From positions 4,620 through 68,619 of the forward strand of contig JBAVYH010000062.1 of assembly GCA_049698695.1 (NCBI GenBank): a stretch of 64,000 nt of DNA, read 5' to 3'. Below, piece after piece: positions 24,501 through 31,934 of the stretch (positions are counted from its first letter, which is position 1; each line of letters opens with the position of its first letter). The position numbers and the translations under genes were made by a program. This stretch comes from Bog-375 sp049698695. Lineage in GTDB: Bacteria > Acidobacteriota > Terriglobia > Bryobacterales > Bryobacteraceae. The notes beneath the pieces are model-generated. The model saw nothing but the letters and a program-made list of their open reading frames with translations. It was not told the DNA's origin and did no database searches.

Positions 24501-25241
24501 AAAATCGCGCACAATGGCCACCAATTGCCGCGCGATTCCGGCCGGCGCCAGAACGAAATCCGCCACACCGGCGGCGATGGCACTGCGCGGCATGCTGTCG
24601 AACTTCGCGGTTCCCATTTCCTGAGCGAAAGTGATACCACCTGCAGCCTTAATCGACCGGAGGCCCTGCGTCCCATCTGATGCGGTTCCCGACAGAACGA
24701 CACCGCCGGCCTTGCTGCCGCGGTCTGCCGCCAGGGCGCGGAGAAATGAGTCGATCGGCATGTTGCGGCCAGTGCGCGGCCGGGGCGGGGTCTGCAGGAC
24801 TCCATCGGAAATGCCCAAATTGCATCGCGGCGGAATCACATAAACATGATTGGCCTCAGCGCGAGTCTCGCCTTTCACTTCCGAGACAGGCATTTTGCTG
24901 GCTTTGGAAAGCAACTCTGTCAGATGGCTCTCGTGACTTGGATCGAGGTGCTGAATCAGCACGAACGCCATGCCGGTATCGTCCGGCAGATGGCTGAGCA
25001 ACTCCGTGAACGCCTCCAGTCCGCCGGCGGAGGCTCCAACGCCAACGATGAAGGGGAGTGAACTGCCTGCGGCATCCTCGTCGGCGGGTGGCAGCACGGT
25101 AGCCTCCGCGGTCACGGGACTTACGGCTGCTGCGGAGGTCTTCCCCGTCGGGGTCGTTCGTCGCTTTGGGCGGGGCGAGTCAGGCGCTCGCGACGAACGC
25201 GCGACCCCGCCTCGCCGACGACTGCCGGTCTTCTCTGCCAC
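21501..25241 (-). CDS. CheB-CheR-PAS hybrid histidine kinase (1246 aa)
   Basis: Domains in order: a basic Ser/Thr-rich tail; CheB methylesterase (VGVGASAGGLEAF with active Ser, then LIQHLDPSHES), about 65-250; CheR methyltransferase (WVPGCATGEEAYSIAICLME), about 270-530; a long coiled coil of NEELETAQEELESANEELNT type, about 720-780; two PAS-like domains; HisKA with His1022 in ALTHDLQEPLRM; and an ATPase domain with LFQNLISNSIKYRG, DNGIGIDPQD and GTGIGLALCKKI. Such fusions exist widely but work outside classical chemotaxis. No chemoreceptor gene is nearby. The start is GTG. It lies in the minus-strand run with sortase and VWA genes. Confidence 0.93.
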   Translation of the reverse strand: MAEKTGSRRRGGVARSSRAPDSPRPKRRTTPTGKTSAAAVSPVTAEATVLPPADEDAAGSSLPFIVGVGASAGGLEAFTELLSHLPDDTGMAFVLIQHLDPSHESHLTELLSKASKMPVSEVKGETRAEANHVYVIPPRCNLGISDGVLQTPPRPRTGRNMPIDSFLRALAADRGSKAGGVVLSGTASDGTQGLRSIKAAGGITFAQEMGTAKFDSMPRSAIAAGVADFVLAPAGIARQLVAIVRDFQIPVESREAIEPPGDPELAKILRLVRNATGVDFTHYKHGTLARRIKRRMSLRGFETLGDYSRDLEKNREEVNALCENCLITVTAFFREPAVFEQLKKMVFPALVENRGPKDPIRIWVPGCATGEEAYSIAICLMEFLDDTKVSLPFEIFATDISETAIEKARFGTYTGAALAHVSAQRLARFFNRTERGYQVAKIVRDKCVFARHNLAQDPPFSKLDLISCCNVLIYLGDVLQRKVWSILQYALKPTGFLVLGPSESIGTFSEAFHQVDKTNKIYSMRPAVGSPALPLREGRRTEGRVDLREKSADGRTGPDVLREADRLVLAEHGPPGAIIDDRMNIIQVRGRTAPYLELSPGEPSQNLLKLVREGLIAGLGKAIRAARQRNAVAKEEGFRIEDGGQLKDVTIKVTPFRSSSSSKERYFLVLFEDAEQTSGTALKQKPATQENGGSARLQRELIATKEYLQSVVEDNATTLEELRAANEEAQAGNEELETAQEELESANEELNTLNEELKISNVEFSKVNRDLTNLLESISIPLVMVGRDLRIRRFTRAMEPMLNLIASDVGRSITDLQPQMELPDLRRLLLDAMEGGNRQPRDVRDSHGRWYSLRILPSRGPDGKTDGAVLMLIDIDAAKRGLDFAEAIVETVREPLVILNQNLQVLKANKTFYTTFQTAQEETENRLIYDLGNGQWNIPKLRELLENILPAHATFRDFEVTHDFERVGRKVMLLNASEIYNPNAQARTILLAIEDATERKQAEEALRTTNAELQNFAYALTHDLQEPLRMVVNFTELLGREYAGKLGEEADRFISYSVEGALRIEALLKALLAYWEVSGREHDGFASVDCGAVLAKALLNLQVAIAESGAIVTSDPLPTVVAEEVMLTQLFQNLISNSIKYRGEETPRIHVSAERAGEGWLFAVRDNGIGIDPQDAGRVFGMFRRLHGIEISGTGIGLALCKKIVERKGGRIWVESEAGRGATFKFTIPPPTQRPNRGPLTEDGQL

Positions 25242-25399
25242 GCGCCACCATTACCTTTCTTGCCTCGACGAACGGGCCTCGTTGCTGGAACGCTAACGCG
25301 ACCCACCTGCACGCGCCGTGCCATTCTCGCATCCGTATCGGCGCTAGTGCCTGGTCCTCGCGGCTGGCGGCCGAGCCAACTGACTGAATTGTAGCTCCG

Positions 25400-25861
25400 T
25401 CATCCAGCTCTGGGAACCGCGAGAAGGTCCTTGAGGATTTTGCCGATCGCCATGAATTGATCCAGACCGGAAGGCTTGGTGATGAATCGGCAAACTCCGA
25501 GCTCTTTCAGCAGGGCCTCGTCTCGCGGGGATCGGGAAGAACTCCACACGCAAACGGGAACGCCGCCGAGGTGTGTGGCGCTTCGGATCTCGCGCAAGAT
25601 GTCTTCGCCGGTATACTTGGACAGGTTCAAGTCCACCAGAATCAGGTTTGGAATTGCGGCGTCCGCGTGCGCCCCCTGCCTGCGGATGAAAGCGAGGGCT
25701 TCGCTTCCGCTCAGCAGGTGAACCAGTTCAAATCGGAGATCCTGCTTGTTCAGGGCCCGCTCGAGCAGGAAGACGTCCGAGGCGTTGTCTTCAATGACAA
25801 GGATTCGGGCGGCGCGAACAACCGAAGCGTTTTCCAAACTTACTCCCAGCGGACCCAGCAT
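25400..25861 (-). CDS. Single-domain response regulator, Rcp1-like
   Basis: A stand-alone receiver domain of about 153 residues: RILVIEDNASDVFLLERAL, phospho-acceptor Asp in LILVDLNLSKYTG, and FITKPSGLDQF with the conserved Lys. The EDNxxDVFLL opening is typical of Rcp1-type regulators that partner PAS/GAF kinases. No output domain is present. It lies between the sortase (16 bases upstream) and the large kinase gene (158 bases downstream), so it likely relays phosphate between the two kinases of this operon. Confidence 0.9.
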   Translation of the reverse strand: MLGPLGVSLENASVVRAARILVIEDNASDVFLLERALNKQDLRFELVHLLSGSEALAFIRRQGAHADAAIPNLILVDLNLSKYTGEDILREIRSATHLGGVPVCVWSSSRSPRDEALLKELGVCRFITKPSGLDQFMAIGKILKDLLAVPRAG

Positions 25862-25877
25862 GACCAGTCCTTCTTCA

Positions 25878-26537
25878 TCATTCCACAGATCGTGCCAGCG
25901 TTGGCGGTGACACCTGTCTCGCCCTTACGATCCAACGCTTAGGCGCCGGCCCGACGTAGTAGAAAGGGTAGCAGGTCACCAACGTCAGCACGTTCTCACC
26001 CGACGCAGCGAGTGCGCCTGTATCGTCCGGGTCCACGATCCTTAGCGATTCGACTTCATATCTGAAATCACCACGCGGCGTTGAAAACCGAATCTCGTCG
26101 TTGACCCTCAAATCCTTCAGCGAGCGAAAGAATGTGTCGCGGTGTCCGGCGAGGCCCACGTTGCCCGGCTGCCCCGGCAACGCAGTGCCGGGAATATGTC
26201 CGATTCCGCGCCTGAGAGTGGTTCTGCCGATCCCTTCCATGACGACCACGGAAAGGAGGAGACGGGGGATCTCAATGCGGCCGATCAAACCGTGCGTCGC
26301 GGCGCCCGGCGCACCTTGCGGGGAAGCGGAGGACTGCGGTTGAGGAGTGCCCTGGCTCGACACAAGCTCGCCACGCAACTGGCGGTCGAGATCCCTGCTC
26401 TCGCGCCTCTGGAAAACCCAGGAGTCCGCTAGTGCGAATCCACAATAGCCCAGAAGCAAGATGGCGCAGACGAAGAGCGCACGATGGGCCCAGTTCAGAG
26501 CCCGCCCGAGTGTCTCATTCCTTACCAGAAGCTTCAT
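25878..26537 (-). CDS. Class D-like sortase
   Basis: This is a membrane-bound transpeptidase that would cleave LPxTA-type signals and attach surface proteins. It has an N-terminal membrane anchor (LFVCAILLLGYCGFALADSW) and a catalytic core with His in GLAGHRDTFFRSLKDLRVND, Cys in VLTLVTCYPF and Arg in KRWIVRARQV. The spacing and TLVTCYPF fit class D. The ATG overlaps the TGA of the VWA gene. A likely substrate with an LPSTA signal is encoded two genes upstream (27570-28319). Sortases in bacteria with an outer membrane are uncommon, so the anchoring target is open. Confidence 0.92.
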   Translation of the reverse strand: MKLLVRNETLGRALNWAHRALFVCAILLLGYCGFALADSWVFQRRESRDLDRQLRGELVSSQGTPQPQSSASPQGAPGAATHGLIGRIEIPRLLLSVVVMEGIGRTTLRRGIGHIPGTALPGQPGNVGLAGHRDTFFRSLKDLRVNDEIRFSTPRGDFRYEVESLRIVDPDDTGALAASGENVLTLVTCYPFYYVGPAPKRWIVRARQVSPPTLARSVE

Positions 26538-27529
26538 TTGGCACCATTCGCGTCGGGCTGTGGTTCGCCACCAGCTATATAGCCGGTGCGCGTGCGCACG
26601 GACAGTCTGCCGTGGCCGTTCGCCCGTGCCAGTACCCGAATTGCATGATAAGCACCATCACGAGCGGGGTTGCTCGGATCATATCCGATCGTGTATTGAT
26701 GGCGAATGTCACGGGCGATGCGCTCGCAGATGGTCACTACTTCGCCAGGCTGGCCGGGGAAAAAGGCCTCGCCTCCCGTCGCGTGCGCGAGGCCCGTAAG
26801 CACACCCGGGTTCCGGTCCGGATCTTCTTCGTCGAATACACCTACCGTATAGATGATGGCGCTGGATCGCTCGGCTAGTTTCATGACTTGGGCCAGGCTA
26901 TGCGCGCTCACGTTGTCACCACCATCACTGATGACAATCAGCACTTTCTTATCCCGGCTGCCCGCCCGCAATTCCTCCAGCCCCTTAGCGATCGCGTCGT
27001 AAAGAGCCGTCTCGCCTTCAGTAGGTGCGGCAGCGATCGCGGATTCGAGTTCGGCGGCGCTACTGGTGAATCGGACCGTGGCGGGCAGGCCCAGCGACAC
27101 CTTCTCATTGAAGTTGACGACGAACATCTCATCTTGCCGATTGCTGGACTGGGCGAAGGTGCGGGCGGCGGCGGTCACCTGGTCAAGTTTCGGTCGCATG
27201 GTTGTGCTGTGGTCGACAACCAGCCCCACGGTGACCGGAATATCTTCGTTTTTGAAGAGCCTGATGCTCTGCGGCCCACCGTTCTCATAGACTTCAAAAT
27301 CCTGCTGGCCCAGATCGGAAACAAAACCGCCTTGCCGATCGGTCACCGTGGCGTGCAGCACCACCAGGGCAACGTCCACCGAGATACGGAAAGGTCCCGC
27401 GTCGGGCTCTTGTCTGGCTGGTAGAGACTGATCCCCAGCATAAGCCGCCATGGTAATCAGGAAAAGGGCCGGAAGAGCGATGGTTTTCGCCACGCCATGC
27501 TCCCCGGCCCCCGACAGCCCCTTCCTCAT
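26534..27529 (-). CDS. Secreted von Willebrand factor A domain protein (acidobacterial VWFA-related)
   Basis: A signal peptide (IALPALFLITMAAYAGD) is followed by the typical opening of the acidobacterial VWFA-related family, ISVDVALVVLHATVTDRQGG and LGQQDFEVYENGGPQSIRLF. A VWA domain then has the metal-binding VDHSTTMRPK and LIVISDGGDNVS. C-terminally RHQYTIGYDPSNPARDGAYH is also characteristic. It probably mediates protein contacts in the envelope. I chose the ATG at 27529; a GTG at 27556 is possible. It lies between the LPSTA protein and the sortase, with a 4-base overlap to the latter. Confidence 0.9.
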   Translation of the reverse strand: MRKGLSGAGEHGVAKTIALPALFLITMAAYAGDQSLPARQEPDAGPFRISVDVALVVLHATVTDRQGGFVSDLGQQDFEVYENGGPQSIRLFKNEDIPVTVGLVVDHSTTMRPKLDQVTAAARTFAQSSNRQDEMFVVNFNEKVSLGLPATVRFTSSAAELESAIAAAPTEGETALYDAIAKGLEELRAGSRDKKVLIVISDGGDNVSAHSLAQVMKLAERSSAIIYTVGVFDEEDPDRNPGVLTGLAHATGGEAFFPGQPGEVVTICERIARDIRHQYTIGYDPSNPARDGAYHAIRVLARANGHGRLSVRTRTGYIAGGEPQPDANGAK

Positions 27530-27569
27530 AGCTGCTCTACCTTCTGACTTCGTCACCAGACCAAACCTG

Positions 27570-28319
27570 TTACAGAACGCGCTTTTGCACCAATCTGAGG
27601 GTCCAGGCCAAGCCCAGAGCCAGCAATCCGAACAGCGCGATCAGCGGGAAGGAACTCGCCGTCGAAGGCAGCGTCTGTGCTGCTGGCTGTGCCGGCTCAG
27701 TTGTTTCCGCTACCGTTGCCGGTGGCGGCGTGACCGCTTGCGCGAGTTCCACATCTTCTCCGGTGGGTTTAACCGCAATCACGGGCGCCTGTTTCAATTG
27801 CGCTACCTCAGGTTCGCTCACCGTGACGATCGGCTTTTCGACCTCTACGGGCACATCAGCCGCCGTGGCGAGAACTGGCGTGTTGTTCACCTGGGCCAAC
27901 GCAACTGCCTGTGCCCGCGGGTACACGAATTCGTCGCCCCAGACTTTGCCCGGATAGAACCACGCCCGGAGTGCCTCCGGCTCACCTGCCGGCCGCTCCC
28001 GGAAAGTGACTACGGTTTTGCCCGTCGCTCTGAGGCGGTAGTTCGGGATGGCCAAAATGGTGGCATAGACCACCGTTTCGTCCTTGTTCCAGATCTGGAC
28101 GATGTGGCGATCGGACTGCGAGTCCAGGAGTTTGAACACATAGGTGCCGGCTGGCAACACCCCCCACCCCTTGAGGTGGACTCCCGGAATCTGCACAGGC
28201 GCGCTGAAAGTCATCACGGTTTTGTTGTTCCACTCGTCCGCCTTTGCGCATGGTGAAAATGCCGCGCCGACTAGCGCCAGGCTGAACACGGTTGTTGTTA
28301 CTGCTCTCAAGACACTCAT
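27570..28319 (-). CDS. Secreted protein with LPSTA sorting signal
   Basis: The 249-residue protein has a signal peptide (TTTVFSLALVGAAFSPCAKA), a conserved beta-rich domain (VHLKGWGVLPAGTYVFKLLD, IVQIWNKDETVVYATILAIP), a Pro/Val/Glu/Thr-rich stalk and a C-terminal sorting signal: LPSTA, a hydrophobic stretch (SFPLIALFGLLALGLAWTL) and the basic tail RLVQKRVL. This is the layout expected for a sortase substrate, and LPxTA suits class D enzymes such as the one encoded at 25878. AAAGGAG precedes the ATG at 28319. It is the first gene of the run, so sortase and substrate are probably co-expressed. Confidence 0.88.
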   Translation of the reverse strand: MSVLRAVTTTVFSLALVGAAFSPCAKADEWNNKTVMTFSAPVQIPGVHLKGWGVLPAGTYVFKLLDSQSDRHIVQIWNKDETVVYATILAIPNYRLRATGKTVVTFRERPAGEPEALRAWFYPGKVWGDEFVYPRAQAVALAQVNNTPVLATAADVPVEVEKPIVTVSEPEVAQLKQAPVIAVKPTGEDVELAQAVTPPPATVAETTEPAQPAAQTLPSTASSFPLIALFGLLALGLAWTLRLVQKRVL

Positions 28320-28856
28320 CTGCTTCTTCTCCTTTGATCTACAAATCCGTGCAACCAACTCTTCGCTGTATCGGGCATCATGCCTGAAGACTTCGGCTGG
28401 CCGATCGCACACGGTGGACGAGAAGCACTCCAAGGTCCATCGGCGCATTACTGCGCGAAGAGCGAGGTAGTCATATCGTTACAGGCTTGTGCTTGCCGCA
28501 TCTTGAAGGACATGCGGCGTAGCGGCAATGCTGAGAATCTCTCGAAGCCAATGTTGGCGCCCGAGCTATCGGCTCATGCAGTTATTGCCGCACGGAACGC
28601 AGGATCTGCCGCGAATGAGGTTGCAAGGATTCCGCCCAACGTGGAAACCGCGGCGAAAGAAAAACCGCATCGGAAGCAGCTCCGTGACCAGCAGGAGCTT
28701 CTCCCGATGCGGCTCGCCCAGATTCGGGCTGGGATCCGGCGTCGGTCCGTCTGGGGTATTTCCTTTAAGTCGATCCTGGCGAGGTCCACATCCTAGTCAC
28801 TCCTTCGCTCGGAACGCCAGACAGCTACCGAAATCGCGATCCCCGGAGGGACCCAT
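28320..28856. other. Intergenic region, no gene recognised
   Basis: Open frames exist on both strands but none has a recognisable protein, a good ribosome site and a sensible composition. It should contain the promoter for the sortase operon; I found no TGG-N9-TGC element there. Confidence 0.5.
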
Positions 28857-28922
28857 ATGAAAACGTCTCAAAAAGAACCCTCTGCCGCAAAAAACAAGAG
28901 AAAGTCGAGTGAGCGGCGATAA
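28857..28922 (+). CDS. Possible 21-aa lysine-rich peptide
   Basis: A GGAGGG ribosome site 8 bases upstream precedes ATG and a short basic frame starting MKTSQKEPSAAKNKRK. No homologue is recalled; the ribosome site is the main support. Confidence 0.3.
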   Translation: MKTSQKEPSAAKNKRKSSERR

Positions 28923-28970
28923 AGAGTCGAACACCGGCTTTCGCCGGCACGCTCTTGCTATAGCTCACTC
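28908..28970. repeat. Long imperfect hairpin
   Basis: GAGTGAGC and GCTCACTC close a structure that also contains CCGGCtttcGCCGG in its centre. It overlaps the end of the 21-aa frame and may be a structured 3' region or terminator without a T run. Confidence 0.45.
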
Positions 28971-29183
28971 TTCCTCCGCCTGCCGGTGCTGCAGAGGGCA
29001 AGGTTGAAAGTTCACTTCGCGAATTCGGCTAATGCGTAGCAATCCGACGGCCACGTGTCCGTGGCAGTTTCAGCAAGCAGTGCGCTTTGTGTGAATAGAT
29101 GGGAGAGAGTTTGGTCCGGAGGACGGAGACGGACAGACCTTTCGGGAGGGCCGGCATTGATCGGTGCAACGGACCCATCTCTG

Positions 29184-29276
29184 CTAATGGTTCCGGGTGG
29201 CGATGGCGGGGCAGGGAACCAGCGAAAGGATGAGGCTAAACAGCACAAGAACGGACAAGGCTACTGGTATGAGCAT
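29184..29276 (-). CDS. Possible tiny membrane protein (30 aa)
   Basis: The frame reads MLIPVALSVLVLFSLILSL, then VPCPAIATRNH: one strong hydrophobic helix. It overlaps the end of the gene 29261-29494 by 16 bases and would be the third gene after CsbD. No clear ribosome site, so support is compositional and positional only. Confidence 0.35.
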   Translation of the reverse strand: MLIPVALSVLVLFSLILSLVPCPAIATRNH

Positions 29277-29494
29277 TGTATGCTCGATTCAGTGGCGGAT
29301 GCCGAGGCGCGCTGAGCCAGGATTTCGCGCGGTAATGCCACCACGCGCGGCGCCGCGGGCGAAGGGTGCTCCCAGCACACTCGGTGCCGCTGCCCGCACC
29401 TCCGGCACTCGTACTGGCCGTGCGCGGGCCACATTGGCTCTGTGTGCATTAACCTGCACCAAAGATTCGCGATTCGTGCTTGAGTCGGTTTCAT
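29261..29494 (-). CDS. Small cysteine-containing protein, zinc-ribbon-like
   Basis: The 77-residue protein contains WCRLMHTEPMWPAHGQYECR followed by RCGQRHRVCWEHP. The HPxPMWPxxGxYxC then CxxC pattern recalls small uncharacterised proteins that have a CxxC knuckle and are often found beside exopolysaccharide genes; this is from memory, not a search. It starts 33 bases after the CsbD stop on the same strand, so both are probably one transcript. Metal binding is inferred from the cysteines. Confidence 0.55.
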   Translation of the reverse strand: MKPTQARIANLWCRLMHTEPMWPAHGQYECRRCGQRHRVCWEHPSPAAPRVVALPREILAQRASASATESSIQCSYQ

Positions 29495-29527
29495 CGATTC
29501 ACATCCCTAAATTCGGACGGGCGATTG

Positions 29528-29764
29528 CTAAAGGCGGGTAGCAGCGTGGCTTTCGCGCCCGGATTGCTTCTGCGCGTGCGACCATTCGCCGGCCTGCTTT
29601 TCGGCTACCGCTTTCGCCACTCCGTACCGCTCCTGAATTCGCCCGACCAACTGATCCTTCTTGCCATTGATCATTTCCCAGTCATTATCGGTGAGTTTTC
29701 CCCAGCGCTCGCGGGCAGAGCCGGTGAACCGCTTCCACTTGCCTTCAATTTGATCCCAGTTCAT
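29528..29764 (-). CDS. CsbD-family stress protein
   Basis: The sequence MNWDQIEGKWKRFTGSARER, WGKLTDNDWEMINGKKDQLV and GRIQERYG is the full CsbD domain: small, hydrophilic and helical, induced under general stress in many bacteria. The 78 residues are the usual length. TAGGAGG precedes the ATG. A TGG-N9-TGC element lies 60 bases upstream, and the upstream region is shared with the divergent gene at 30033. Its biochemical role is not known in any organism to my knowledge. Confidence 0.93.
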   Translation of the reverse strand: MNWDQIEGKWKRFTGSARERWGKLTDNDWEMINGKKDQLVGRIQERYGVAKAVAEKQAGEWSHAQKQSGRESHAATRL

Positions 29765-29808
29765 GTTTCCTCCTACTTGCTCCGGTGTCCCGGCTTAACG
29801 TATGTTGT

Positions 29809-29824
29809 GGCACGTTTACCGCCA
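29809..29824 (-). promoter_or_regulatory. Candidate sigma-54 promoter for csbD-like gene
   Basis: The minus strand reads TGGCGGTAAACGTGCC, 60 bases upstream of the ATG at 29764. Confidence 0.45.
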
Positions 29825-29907
29825 TTTCAATTTGAGAGGCTTATGAAACAAGTTTGCCTGGAGTTGCGCCTGCGGCTTCCAGGTGCGGCGAGGATCTGCA
29901 TTCCCAT

Positions 29908-29926
29908 AGGCAGATTTTGCACCTGC
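29908..29926 (+). promoter_or_regulatory. Candidate enhancer motif GCA-N5-TGCAC
   Basis: AGGCAGATTTTGCACCTGC lies 84 bases from the csbD promoter element and 52 from the one at 29978; it could serve both directions. Confidence 0.5.
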
Positions 29927-29977
29927 GCGTGCGGTGCTAATCGCGCATCTCCGCGTTGCGCTGGTCGCCTGGCGTTT

Positions 29978-29993
29978 TGGCCCGGTTCGTGCC
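29978..29993 (+). promoter_or_regulatory. Candidate sigma-54 promoter for 30033-30665
   Basis: TGGCCCGGTTCGTGCC, 55 bases upstream of the GTG start. Confidence 0.5.
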
Positions 29994-30032
29994 CATACAC
30001 AAACGCGACACTTCGAAAAGGAGGAACGCTAA

Positions 30033-30665
30033 GTGACCAGGAATACATCGGTGATGGGAATCTATCCGGACCGCACAACCGTTTCGGATGCCATCAACGT
30101 CTTGCAGAAAGCCGGGTATCGAGCGACGGACATCTCGTTCTTGTCGTCTGACAACCAGGGCTCAAAAGATTTCGGGCTCGAGAAACGCACCAAGGCTTTT
30201 GAGAGCGCGGCGGCAGCAGCGGTTGTAGGTGCGGCGGCTGGCGGCGCTTTGGCTTGGTTCGCCGCCAATCAGGCTGTGACCATCGCGGGCCTGGGACCGC
30301 TCGTCGCGGCTGGACCAGTGCTGGCTGCCCTGGCTGGCACGGGCGCCGGCGGGGCAGTAGGTTGGATCGTGGGATTGCTGGCCGGCTTGCGCGCGACAGA
30401 GTATGTTGCCAAGCGGTACGCGGGCAGAATCAGGCGAGGCGGCATTCTCCTATCCGTTCACTGCGACAGTCAGGAGTGGTGCAACCGGGCGAAGAAAACC
30501 CTAAAAGATACCGGCGCCCAAAATATCTCCTCTGCCGCGGAAACTTCCGCCGATTATGGAACAACGGATAAGCCGACGGAGAGGGCGCCAGCGGCGGTCA
30601 CGAATCGCAGCGAGACGCCCGTCCAAGAGACGACAGAACTCGTCGGTCACGAAAGCAAGAGATAG
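30033..30665 (+). CDS. General-stress membrane protein with glycine-zipper region
   Basis: The 210 residues begin MTRNTSVMGIYPDRTTVSDA, a short ferredoxin-like domain found in 'general stress protein 17M'-type proteins. A highly Ala/Gly-rich hydrophobic stretch follows (AAAAAVVGAAAGGALAWFAA through GAGGAVGWIVGLLAGL), and then a second small domain (GGILLSVHCDSQEWCNRAKK) and a disordered tail. A similar layout occurs at 46592-47131. The GTG start has AAGGAGG upstream. The role is unknown; stress induction is inferred from family and promoter. Confidence 0.8.
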   Translation: MTRNTSVMGIYPDRTTVSDAINVLQKAGYRATDISFLSSDNQGSKDFGLEKRTKAFESAAAAAVVGAAAGGALAWFAANQAVTIAGLGPLVAAGPVLAALAGTGAGGAVGWIVGLLAGLRATEYVAKRYAGRIRRGGILLSVHCDSQEWCNRAKKTLKDTGAQNISSAAETSADYGTTDKPTERAPAAVTNRSETPVQETTELVGHESKR

Positions 30666-30929
30666 GAAGCCACCGCCACGAACGGCTCCTTGCGGGTCGG
30701 ACATGGGAGGCTAGTCTCGTCCCAACGAAACGCAGGAGCGCCCGGTGCGAGATGGAAGTCTGGTCGTTGTTCCGGCGGGCACATGCCATGATGTGATCAA
30801 CACCTCGCGGGCGGTGCCGCCAAAGCTGTGTCCGCTCTATTCTCCGCCCAGCCACCCCGGATGGGACGGTGCACAAGACCAGGACCGAAGCGGAAGCCGC
30901 ACAAGCGGTGGAGTTGAGTCGAGGCGGAC

Positions 30930-30945
30930 TGGTCGCCTGCGTGCA
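30930..30945 (+). promoter_or_regulatory. Candidate sigma-54 promoter for the Gln-rich repeat protein
   Basis: TGGTCGCCTGCGTGCA, 48 bases upstream of the ATG at 30978. Confidence 0.5.
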
Positions 30946-30977
30946 CACCCAATAGCGATTTTAAGGAGACGATTACT

Positions 30978-31934
30978 ATGCAGTTCGTTCGAATTACCGG
31001 CACGGCTGCCCTGTTTCTGCTTTTCGGGACGCTTGTCCCTGCGTACGCGCAGAAAGAAAAGGAACAGCGCCCGCCGCAACAACAGCAACAGCAGCGGGCC
31101 CAGCAGCCACAGCAACAGCGGCCGCAGCAACAGCAGCAGCGGGCTCAAGAGGCTCAGAAACCGCAACCGCAACAGCAGCGAGCCCAGCAAGCTCAGAAAC
31201 CGCAACCGCAGCAACAGCGGGCCCAACAGGCTCAGAAACCGCAACCGCAGCAACAGCGGGCCCAGCAAGCTCAGAAACCGCAACCACAGCAGCAGCGGGC
31301 CCAGCAGGCTCAGAAACCGCAACCGCAGCAACAGCGGGCCCAGCAAGCTCAGAAACCGCAACCACAGCAGCAGCGAGTCCAGCAAGCTCAGAAACCGCAA
31401 CCGCAGCAGCAGCGGGCCCAGCAGGCTCAGAAACCGCAGCAGCAGCAGCAGCGGGCCCAGCAGGCTCAGAAACCTCAGCCACAGCAGCAACGGGCCCAGC
31501 AGGCCCAGCAGCAGCAACCGCAACGTGCGCGGCAGCAGGCAGTCGCGTGGCAGCAGAAGCGGGGATGGCAACAGCAGGGCGCGTGGCAGGGACAGAGTAC
31601 ATGGCAAGGGAATCGTGCTCACCAGTGGGCAAGCCAGCATCGCAATTGGGCGCAACGAGGAGGCTATGGCGGTTACTACATTCCTCAGGCCAGCTTCAAT
31701 CTCTATTTCGGGAGTCAACACTGGTTCCGGATGCACGCTCTCCCAACTATCTACATGGGATATCCTCGTTTCGAGTACGGCGGTTTTTCGTTCCTGCTCG
31801 TGGATCCCTACCCGGAATCCTGGGCGGAAAACTGGTTCGAGACCGATGACCTTTACATCGCTTATGACAACGGGTACTACCTTTATGACCGCTCGTATCC
31901 GGGTGTTGGACTGGCGATCACTGTCGTAATGTAG
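30978..31934 (+). CDS. Secreted Gln/Pro-rich tandem-repeat protein
   Basis: This 318-residue protein has a signal peptide (ITGTAALFLLFGTLVPAYA), then about 150 residues of low-complexity Gln-rich sequence with about nine copies of RAQQAQKPQPQQQ. A conserved aromatic C-terminal domain follows (ASFNLYFGSQHWFRMHALPT, FSFLLVDPYPESWAENWF, YDNGYYLYDRSYPGVGLAI). The C-terminal domain recurs in small secreted proteins of acidobacteria; the repeat acts as an extended linker. AAGGAG precedes the ATG. Exact repeats make copy-number change likely. Confidence 0.82.
   Translation: MQFVRITGTAALFLLFGTLVPAYAQKEKEQRPPQQQQQQRAQQPQQQRPQQQQQRAQEAQKPQPQQQRAQQAQKPQPQQQRAQQAQKPQPQQQRAQQAQKPQPQQQRAQQAQKPQPQQQRAQQAQKPQPQQQRVQQAQKPQPQQQRAQQAQKPQQQQQRAQQAQKPQPQQQRAQQAQQQQPQRARQQAVAWQQKRGWQQQGAWQGQSTWQGNRAHQWASQHRNWAQRGGYGGYYIPQASFNLYFGSQHWFRMHALPTIYMGYPRFEYGGFSFLLVDPYPESWAENWFETDDLYIAYDNGYYLYDRSYPGVGLAITVVM
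31140..31490 (+). repeat. 39-bp coding tandem repeat, about nine copies
   Basis: In-frame units of 39 bases encode the 13-residue repeat RAQQAQKPQPQQQ. Units differ by few, mostly silent substitutions (for example GTC for GCC in one copy). The uniform 39-base period preserves the frame on gain or loss of units. Confidence 0.9.

Noticed and set aside
21501..25861. A chemotaxis operon
   Set aside because: No chemoreceptor, CheA, CheW or flagellar gene is present; the CheB-CheR parts are fused to a kinase, a layout used outside chemotaxis.
28380..28796. 138-codon plus-strand frame
   Set aside because: No ribosome site, no family, and competing frames on both strands are equally open.
29450..29468. 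GTGCATTAACCTGCACC as a further enhancer copy
   Set aside because: It lies inside the 29261-29494 coding frame and has six instead of five spacer bases.
31140..31490. CRISPR-like regular repeat
   Set aside because: The 39-bp units are contiguous without spacers and encode an in-frame peptide repeat.
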